DNA from: Puniceicoccaceae bacterium
Lineage (GTDB): Bacteria > Verrucomicrobiota > Verrucomicrobiia > Opitutales > Coraliomargaritaceae
Direction: 5' to 3'
NCBI GenBank assembly: GCA_022448585.1
Contig: JAKVCN010000022.1
Coordinates: 1-34,200 of the forward strand
Length of the DNA stretch: 34,200 bases
The notes beneath the pieces were generated by a model. It made no database searches. It was not told where the DNA came from and was given only the letters and a program-made list of their open reading frames with translations. A program made the translations under genes and the position numbers. Of the stretch, positions 10,372-16,006 are shown in pieces (the stretch's first letter is position 1; each line of letters begins with the position of its first letter).

Positions 10372-11778
10372 ATGATTTACCGGCTTTACTCTTATGAGTG
10401 TAACTCTATTTCTATTTGTGTGATACGTAATGAAAATATAGATAAGGAAATCAAGTTGCAGCAATTGATTGCGTCCAATCAACTAAAAGCCGTAGCGGAA
10501 ACTCTACAGAGTTGGGCGGTCCCAGAGATTGCTGACTTACTGATTGATCTTGATAAGCCCCACCAAATACTAGTTTACAGGGCACTTCCCAGGCAGCGCG
10601 CAGCTGATATGTTTGCTTACTTAGAGAGTGATTCTCAGGATAGCTTACTCGATGCACTTACAGATGCCGATACGCGCACTCTACTGGCAGACATTAGCCC
10701 AGATGATCGAACAGAGATGCTAGAAGAATTACCAGCTACCGTAACTCGACGCCTCATGCAGTTACTCAGTCCAGAAGATTTACATGAGGCGCGGCAACTA
10801 CTTGGCTATCCTGATGAAAGTATTGGTCGCTTAATGACGCCCGACTACATTCGTGTGCGCGCTGAGTGGACTGTAGAGGTGGCGCTTGCGCACATTCGAA
10901 AGTTTGGAAGTGACTCAGAAGTATTTAATATTCTCTACGTTACAGATGAAATAGGTAAGCTTATTGATATTGTGCGCTTGCGTCGTATTATTATTGCAGA
11001 GCCAGGTACTATTATCCGCAATTTACTCAATTATAACTTTGTTAGCATATCCGCTTTTGAGGATCGAGAACTAGCTGTCGAACTAATTCAGCGTTATGAT
11101 ATAAGTGCGTTGCCAGTCGTTGATTCTGACGGCTTCCTAGTTGGTATTGTCACAGTTGATGACATTATGGATGTTGCCGAAGAAGAGACTACAGAAGACA
11201 TACAAAAGGGAGTAGCGGTTGCACCACTTGAGGCGAAATATAGCCTAACTGGAGCGACGGATTTATTTCGTAAGCGTATTGTTTGGCTATTGGTCTTAAT
11301 ATTTGTAAATCTAGTATCTGCTGGAGTCATTGCCCACTATGAGGAGGTGGCACTAGTCAAAGATTTTATCGCTTTGGCACTATTTATGCCTCTAGTTATT
11401 GCTAGTGGTGGTAACTGTGGTGCGCAGTCTGCAACTCTAATGGTTCGGGCGATTGCTACTGGTGATTTAGAGCTTAGTGATTGGTTTCGTGCTGTCGGTA
11501 AAGAGATAGTTGTGGGTGGGTTACTCGGCATAGTGATGGCTCTTATTGCTGCAGGTGTTGGACATCTTTATGGAGGAAACTCTCAAATAGCACTCATTGT
11601 TGGCTTGAGCATGGTTTCGATCGTTTTTGTTGCGAATGCATTTGGCGCTTTTTTACCCTTTGCACTTAGTCGAGCACGAATCGATCCCGCAGCAGCGAGT
11701 ACGCCTTTAATAACAAGCGTTATGGATGTATTAGGACTTATTATTTATTTTGGTATAGCGATGGCTGTACTTTCATAG
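10372..11778 (+). CDS. mgtE: Magnesium channel/transporter MgtE
   Basis: Mg2+-selective, Mg2+-gated inner-membrane channel. The 468 residues carry the order expected for MgtE: a superhelical N domain (about 25-140, with [15 protein letters not shown]), two CBS domains (about 155-285, including [18 protein letters not shown]), and a membrane domain of five helices from about 305. The membrane domain has the family's [13 protein letters not shown] and the pore aspartate in TSVMDVLGL (Asp452). The ATG at 10372 precedes about 16 residues that do not resemble the family; a GTG at 10420 is an in-frame alternative. The MazG-like gene follows after 5 bases. I see no Mg2+ riboswitch in the short leader. 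Confidence 0.95.
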   Translation: MIYRLYSYECNSISICVIRNENIDKEIKLQQLIASNQLKAVAETLQSWAVPEIADLLIDLDKPHQILVYRALPRQRAADMFAYLESDSQDSLLDALTDADTRTLLADISPDDRTEMLEELPATVTRRLMQLLSPEDLHEARQLLGYPDESIGRLMTPDYIRVRAEWTVEVALAHIRKFGSDSEVFNILYVTDEIGKLIDIVRLRRIIIAEPGTIIRNLLNYNFVSISAFEDRELAVELIQRYDISALPVVDSDGFLVGIVTVDDIMDVAEEETTEDIQKGVAVAPLEAKYSLTGATDLFRKRIVWLLVLIFVNLVSAGVIAHYEEVALVKDFIALALFMPLVIASGGNCGAQSATLMVRAIATGDLELSDWFRAVGKEIVVGGLLGIVMALIAAGVGHLYGGNSQIALIVGLSMVSIVFVANAFGAFLPFALSRARIDPAAASTPLITSVMDVLGLIIYFGIAMAVLS

Positions 11779-11783
11779 TTATT

Positions 11784-12149
11784 ATGAAGGATGTTGAAAT
11801 AAATCTACAGGAAATTAAAGATAAAGTCTTAACTTTTGCTAAAGAGCGAGACTGGGAACAGTTCCATTCTCCAAAAAATTTATCTATGGCTTTGTCTGCA
11901 GAGGCTGCCGAACTAATGGAACATTTTTTATGGCAATCAGCAGATCAGTCACGTTTGGATGTTCAACAAGTTGCGATTCGTAATAAAGTAGCTGAAGAAC
12001 TTGCTGATATTTTAATCTTTTCAGTCCAATTTGCAAATGTCGCGGGCTTGAGCTTGAGCACTATTATTGCTGATAAGATGCAACAAAATGCTAAAAAGTA
12101 CCCTATCGAAAAGGCTAAGGGTCGAAGTGACAAGTATACTGAATTGTAA
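11784..12149 (+). CDS. MazG-like nucleotide pyrophosphohydrolase (dCTPase/RS21-C6 type)
   Basis: A small all-alpha NTP pyrophosphohydrolase thought to clear non-canonical or excess nucleoside triphosphates. The metal-binding pattern is visible as E40xxE43 in SAEAAELMEHF and E72xxD75 in EELADILIF, after the family start ERDWEQFHSPKNL (21-33). The 121-residue length fits the RS21-C6/DCTPP group rather than two-domain MazG. It begins 5 bases after mgtE, so the two are probably one transcript, which could end at the strong terminator at 12280-12315. The substrate is not predictable from sequence alone. Confidence 0.88.
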   Translation: MKDVEINLQEIKDKVLTFAKERDWEQFHSPKNLSMALSAEAAELMEHFLWQSADQSRLDVQQVAIRNKVAEELADILIFSVQFANVAGLSLSTIIADKMQQNAKKYPIEKAKGRSDKYTEL

Positions 12150-12208
12150 TGGCTTGTGTAATTATTACGGTTGAATAATAAAAAATAGTATAAAAGTTTA
12201 ACATTTTT

Positions 12209-12236
12209 TGAACGTTACGTGTACACCAGTGTCTAT
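12209..12236 (+). promoter_or_regulatory. ECF (sigma-E)-type promoter candidate
   Basis: TGAACGT (12209-12215), a 15-base spacer and GTCTAT (12231-12236) match the E. coli sigma-E pattern GGAACTT-N15-GTCTAA at 5 of 7 and 5 of 6 positions, with the same spacing. It lies 190-260 bases upstream of the ECF sigma gene on the same strand, where an autoregulatory promoter would sit. A terminator hairpin begins about 37 bases after the predicted start near 12243, so the product might be a short RNA. Confidence 0.4.
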
Positions 12237-12242
12237 GTATTC

Positions 12243-12316
12243 ATTCATTAATAAGTAGTATACGCAAAGTTTGTTGTTTGGAGCGCTGCTTCCTCAAGGA
12301 AGCGGCGCTTCTTTTG
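12243..12316 (+). ncRNA. Possible short regulatory RNA upstream of the ECF sigma gene
   Basis: This is an inference from a promoter-terminator pair: the ECF-like promoter at 12209-12236 predicts a start near 12243, and the intrinsic terminator ends near 12316, giving about 74 nt. It has no open reading frame beyond a few codons. Size and architecture resemble the sigma-E-dependent RNAs MicA and RybB of enterobacteria, but there is no sequence claim of homology. The alternative is a transcriptionally attenuated leader of the sigma gene, or two unrelated signals. Confidence 0.25.
12280..12315 (+). terminator. Strong intrinsic terminator
   Basis: A 14-base-pair stem (12280-12293 with 12298-12311, two G-T wobbles) closes a TCAA loop and is followed by TTTTGTTTATTG. 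The stem is GC-rich in an AT-rich gap. It is placed to end the mgtE-MazG transcript about 130 bases after that operon's stop, or a short transcript from the ECF-like promoter at 12209-12236. Confidence 0.85.
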
Positions 12317-12428
12317 TTTATTGTAGAAGATTCATTGCATAAATTTTTCTTTTTGATAGAAAAGTACATGATTAAATTTTCTCGCAAAGCTTAGATTCTG
12401 TGTTCTTGCAATATTATTTAGAAGTGAT

Positions 12429-13079
12429 TTGCTTTATAATGTTTTGGCGACTTTTAGTACTAGCGCAACACACGAGCTCTCACCTGCTGAGAATGCATCC
12501 TTGTCGGAACGTGACAAGGATTGGATTGTTGTGCAAGAAGTCCAAGCTGGCAATGTAGCTGCCTACGACCTATTGGTGCAAAAGTATCGTGAGCACATAT
12601 TCTCAGTTATTTACAATATGACCGGTAACCGCGAAGACGCTTCTGATTTAGCTCAGGACACTTTTATTAAAGCCTTTCAGGCGATTGAAAGATTTCAAGG
12701 AAAGTCAGCATTTTTCACATGGCTGTATCGTATTGGTATTAATACGACGATGTCCTTTCTAAAGAAAAACAGTCGGCGACGTTTCATAAATTATGAAACT
12801 ATCAATGAGGAAGTGGAGACAAATGAGATTATTGAGCGTCTAACAGCTAAGAATCGTACAGAAAAGGGCTTATTGGTAAAAGAATTACAGGAAAAGTTGA
12901 ACGAATCGTTACAAAAACTGTCCATTAAACAGCGCACAGTCGTAGTATTACATGAAATTGAAGGACTTGAGCATGCCGAAATTGCAGAAATTACGAAGGC
13001 TTCTATTGGCACGGTTCGATCTCGCCTACATTATGCAAAGCAGCAATTAAGGGCATATCTTAAGGAATACCTCGTTTAA
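12429..13079 (+). CDS. ECF-type RNA polymerase sigma factor (RpoE-like)
   Basis: An alternative sigma factor that redirects RNA polymerase, usually to envelope-stress genes. Region 2 is clear from YDLLVQKYREHIFSVIYN through DASDLAQDTFIKAFQAIERF and FFTWLYRIGINT (about residues 46-105), and region 4 from LSIKQRTVVVLHEIEGL to GTVRSRLHYAKQQLR (about 165-205). The start is uncertain: the frame has no in-frame ATG or GTG, only TTG at 12429, 12444 and 12501. The last gives MSERDKDWIVVQEVQ, close to typical ECF N-termini, and a TATAAT at 12435-12440 would place a transcript start before it. Coordinates give the longest version. The next gene encodes a likely anti-sigma membrane protein and the one after it an HtrA-like protein, a usual stress-sensing set. 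Confidence 0.92.
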   Translation: MLYNVLATFSTSATHELSPAENASLSERDKDWIVVQEVQAGNVAAYDLLVQKYREHIFSVIYNMTGNREDASDLAQDTFIKAFQAIERFQGKSAFFTWLYRIGINTTMSFLKKNSRRRFINYETINEEVETNEIIERLTAKNRTEKGLLVKELQEKLNESLQKLSIKQRTVVVLHEIEGLEHAEIAEITKASIGTVRSRLHYAKQQLRAYLKEYLV

Positions 13080-13135
13080 TATAATAAGAAAGACTAATTT
13101 ATTTTATAGAGTTCATTAACGTAACTAATTTTTTA

Positions 13136-13666
13136 ATGCATAAGTCTAATAATCATATTTCAGATGAAGTAAGTATTGATAAACTACTTCGTCTAAAGCG
13201 TTCTGAAAAACCGAGTCTTCAATTCTGGGATGAATTTGATCACGAATTGCACCAGCGCATGCTGCAAGCATTAGTTAAGAAAGAGCCGTGGTATTTGCAG
13301 ATATGGAATCGCTTAACTAGCTTCAATGGCCTCACGCAGATTGCAGGGTTAACTGCTGCGGCGGTAGTGGTAAGTCTCTTTCTGATTAGCCCCACAATGG
13401 AGCCAACTTTTGTTTCAAGGAGTTCTTTGGAAGACACTATAATCTCTCCAGATTTTCCATCAGAAGTCCTGGCTGAAGCTGATTATGACTCCGATGCAAT
13501 TTTGGTTCGCGATGCTTTAAGTAGAGAGCAAGGAGTCGATTTTGAGCAAGATTTTACCACGGATATTATCCAGCTCACACAAAATCAATCTTCTGATTAT
13601 GCAGCCGATTCTATTGCAGCACGTGCTGCTTTTGGGCAGACAGGAATTGCCAGTTTGGTATTCTAG
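13136..13666 (+). CDS. Small single-pass membrane protein, putative anti-sigma factor
   Basis: I do not recognise a named family. The 176-residue protein has an N-terminal cytoplasmic part with a basic, amphipathic section (DKLLRLKRSEKPSLQFWDEF, 15-34), then one hydrophobic helix at about 68-86 (QIAGLTAAAVVVSLFLISP), then an acidic low-complexity C-terminal part likely in the periplasm. The RLKR...P...F layout reminds me of uncharacterised Verrucomicrobiota proteins that follow ECF sigma genes. Position 57 bases after the sigma gene, size and topology all suggest an anti-sigma factor, but no zinc-binding HxxxCxxC motif of the ZAS class is present. It could instead be an envelope protein of unknown role. 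Confidence 0.75.
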   Translation: MHKSNNHISDEVSIDKLLRLKRSEKPSLQFWDEFDHELHQRMLQALVKKEPWYLQIWNRLTSFNGLTQIAGLTAAAVVVSLFLISPTMEPTFVSRSSLEDTIISPDFPSEVLAEADYDSDAILVRDALSREQGVDFEQDFTTDIIQLTQNQSSDYAADSIAARAAFGQTGIASLVF

Positions 13667-13681
13667 TTTTACCGTACAACA

Positions 13682-14764
13682 ATGAGATCTACGTGTTGGA
13701 TTTTTCTACTAACTGCGCTATCAGTCCTTGACGTAGGGGCAAATTATAATGATGCGCTTGCTTTGCAGCAGCGTTTGGTCGAGGTTTTTGAGCAGAACAA
13801 AGATGCTATCGTACGAGTAAAAGCGGCATTTCGTTCGCCTGACACTGAGACAGGAAAGTCGCAGGTGATGTTACGTATTGGTTCTGGTTTTTTTGTAAGT
13901 CATGAAGGCCACGTATTAGTTAGTGCAAGTCGTGCAGCTGGAGCAGATCGTGTTTGGATTGAATACAAGGATAAACGTTATGCGGCTGAATCTGTCGGGC
14001 ATGATCGACTAACAAATGTATCCATACTTCGCGTGATTGAATTACCGGATAAGTTTTCAATCATTCCAATTGATACATCTAGCTCAGATCCTCAATTAGG
14101 CTCTATCGCCGTGGCGATTTCCTGTCCTCTAGATTTCGAGGCTTCTCCCTCAATGGGTATAATTACTGGCAAGGATAAAAAACTAGGTAATAAAGTGTTT
14201 CCTACTGCTTATTTACGCACATCAATAGCTGCCAACGCGGGGCGAAATGGGTGTCCGGTATTAGATATTAATGGGCGCTTCATTGGTATGACAGTTGCCT
14301 CAATCCCAGATCTAGGCGGGTCGTACTGCTTGCCCCCCGAAGCTTTAGTCAGGGTTCGTGATGATCTGCTTTTCTCTGGGCGAATTATTCATAGCTGGAT
14401 AGGCTTTGAGGTTGCAGCAAAGTTAAATGCAGATAATACTAATTACGTTTACTTAACAAAATTAGTAGAAGATTCACCAGCTCGTAAAGCAGGCTTGATT
14501 GAAGGAGACCGCTTACTTTCAATCGATAATCGCCCCATCAACTCAGTTGCTGATGTACCGACCGCAGTATTCTTCACTCGCGCTAATCAATTTACAAGTA
14601 TTAAGGTCAGGCGGGCAGCTTCAGAGTTGGAATTTTCAGTGAAAACACGTCCTCGTCCCAATAAGTTTCCAGTTATTGAGGTAGGTGATAGTGCTGTTTC
14701 GACTTCAGTGAACAGTGGGCCAGATAGTGTTATTACAAAAACAGTAGTAGGCGATAACGAGTGA
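13682..14764 (+). CDS. Exported HtrA/DegP-like PDZ protein lacking the catalytic triad
   Basis: The fold is that of HtrA (trypsin-like domain about 35-215, one PDZ domain about 235-325), after a signal peptide (hydrophobic 5-20). Aligned by eye to DegP, GSGFFVS (67-73) matches the strand before the histidine, but the His position reads Ser83 (in LVSASR), the Asp position reads Asn112 (in DRLTNVSIL) and the nucleophile motif GNSGG reads GRNGC with Asn189. All three catalytic residues are therefore replaced while the scaffold is preserved. The PDZ part has EDSPARKAGLIEGDRLLSI. It follows the putative anti-sigma gene by 15 bases. I infer a non-proteolytic role: chaperone, sensor or PDZ scaffold that binds misfolded outer-membrane protein tails. 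An active DegP would have to be encoded elsewhere. Confidence 0.85.
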   Translation: MRSTCWIFLLTALSVLDVGANYNDALALQQRLVEVFEQNKDAIVRVKAAFRSPDTETGKSQVMLRIGSGFFVSHEGHVLVSASRAAGADRVWIEYKDKRYAAESVGHDRLTNVSILRVIELPDKFSIIPIDTSSSDPQLGSIAVAISCPLDFEASPSMGIITGKDKKLGNKVFPTAYLRTSIAANAGRNGCPVLDINGRFIGMTVASIPDLGGSYCLPPEALVRVRDDLLFSGRIIHSWIGFEVAAKLNADNTNYVYLTKLVEDSPARKAGLIEGDRLLSIDNRPINSVADVPTAVFFTRANQFTSIKVRRAASELEFSVKTRPRPNKFPVIEVGDSAVSTSVNSGPDSVITKTVVGDNE

Positions 14765-14768
14765 TTTT

Positions 14769-15863
14769 CTACAGCTTTTGCATGGGAGGGATTACTCGCT
14801 GTATAGATATGACATGACCACGTAAATCTACTGCGAGATTATCTGTAAGTGCATGGCTATCAATTAGTGCGCTGCCTATCGGGCAGTCAAGTATTGGTGA
14901 TTTCGTCCCAGAGAGTACTTCTCCAACACGAACGCCTGAATCATTGATAATAGCAGTGCCTTCTCGGGCAATACGACGTCCGTTTAACTTGAAATAAATA
15001 ACCTGCCTTAAAAAGCCTTCTTGGAGTTGCTCGCTCAAAGCATTCTTACCTATGAAGTCTTTTTTTTCAAATTTAACAGTCCACTCAAGACCTGCTTGCA
15101 ATGGACTAATTTGATCACTCAGTTCATGCCCATATAAAGGCAATCCAGCTTCAAGTCGTAAGCTGTCACGAGCGCCGAGACCACATAGTTTAAGTCCGTA
15201 ATCGCCACCTGCTTGCATTAACTGCTCGGCTAGTTCTAATGCTGCAGCAATTGGTGTATATATTTCAAATCCATCTTCTCCTGTATATCCAGTGCGAGCA
15301 ATGAGACATTTTACACCCATAAAAGATACAAAGATATGTGAAAATCGAGCTAGTTTACTGACAGATTTAAATCCAGCAGCTTGTAGAATTAAGGCTGCCT
15401 TTGGCCCTTGTAGAGCAAGTAAGACATATTCTTCGGATTGGTCCTGAATTTCAACTTCTAACCCCCAACGCTCTGCCTGTTGATGAAACCAGCCGTAATC
15501 TTTTTCCACGTTACTAGCATTTACGCAGATTAGAAAAGTTTCGGAGCTCAAACGATAGACGATTAGGTCATCAATGACGCCTCCATTCCTTGAACACATG
15601 GGTGAGTAGACTGCTCTACCAGGTGCTGATACGGCGATGGAATTGACCAAGAGCTTATCTAAAAATTCTGCTGCTTGTGGTCCGAAAACATAGAATTCTC
15701 CCATATGACTAACGTCAAATAGTCCGGCTGCCTTACGAACAGCTTTGTGTTCCTCTAAAATGCTCGTGTATTGAACAGGCATTTCCCAGTCGCCAAAAGG
15801 CACGAAGCGTGCGCCATTGGAGGCATGAAAATTATGTAGTGGTAATAAATGGGTATCCGTCAT
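14769..15863 (-). CDS. gcvT: Aminomethyltransferase, T-protein of the glycine cleavage system
   Basis: GcvT transfers the methylene group from aminomethyl-lipoyl H-protein to tetrahydrofolate and releases ammonia. The 364-residue length is typical. Landmarks are MPVQYTSILEEHKAVRKAAGLFDVSHMGEF split over residues 28-57, MCSRNGGVIDDLIVYR (about 88-103), the folate-binding CVNASNVEKD, ARTGYTGEDGFEIY, and GLGARDSLRLEAGLPLYGHE. It is transcribed away from gcvP with 143 bases between, and a plus-strand promoter for gcvP overlaps its start codon. Its own end is 4 bases from the HtrA-like gene's end (convergent). H-protein (gcvH) is not in the window. Confidence 0.96.
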   Translation of the reverse strand: MTDTHLLPLHNFHASNGARFVPFGDWEMPVQYTSILEEHKAVRKAAGLFDVSHMGEFYVFGPQAAEFLDKLLVNSIAVSAPGRAVYSPMCSRNGGVIDDLIVYRLSSETFLICVNASNVEKDYGWFHQQAERWGLEVEIQDQSEEYVLLALQGPKAALILQAAGFKSVSKLARFSHIFVSFMGVKCLIARTGYTGEDGFEIYTPIAAALELAEQLMQAGGDYGLKLCGLGARDSLRLEAGLPLYGHELSDQISPLQAGLEWTVKFEKKDFIGKNALSEQLQEGFLRQVIYFKLNGRRIAREGTAIINDSGVRVGEVLSGTKSPILDCPIGSALIDSHALTDNLAVDLRGHVISIQRVIPPMQKL

Positions 15864-15864
15864 T

Positions 15865-15893
15865 TTGACTGATGATGTGGATATTTGTATGAT
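15865..15893 (+). promoter_or_regulatory. Sigma70-type promoter candidate for gcvP
   Basis: TTGACT (15865-15870), exactly 17 bases, then TATGAT (15888-15893), each 5 of 6 to consensus. The predicted start near 15900 leaves a leader of about 107 nt before gcvP. It begins next to the gcvT start codon, so gcvP transcription could interfere with gcvT. The leader has no glycine-riboswitch core that I can recognise. Confidence 0.5.
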
Positions 15894-16006
15894 TTAATAC
15901 AATCTTGCTTGCGATATGCTGATAGTCTCGTTGAGTATTAATACAATTCATATACAACTTAATTGTTATATCATTAACAACTTTAAGAACAGTCTTTCTA
16001 TAGAAT

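Noticed and set aside
12149-12178. Nine-codon ORF starting in the MazG-like stop codon
   Set aside because: Too short, no ribosome-binding site and no recognisable sequence.
15864-16006. Glycine riboswitch upstream of gcvP
   Set aside because: The gap is AT-rich and lacks the conserved GGAGAG-type and GGGGCAA-type core elements.
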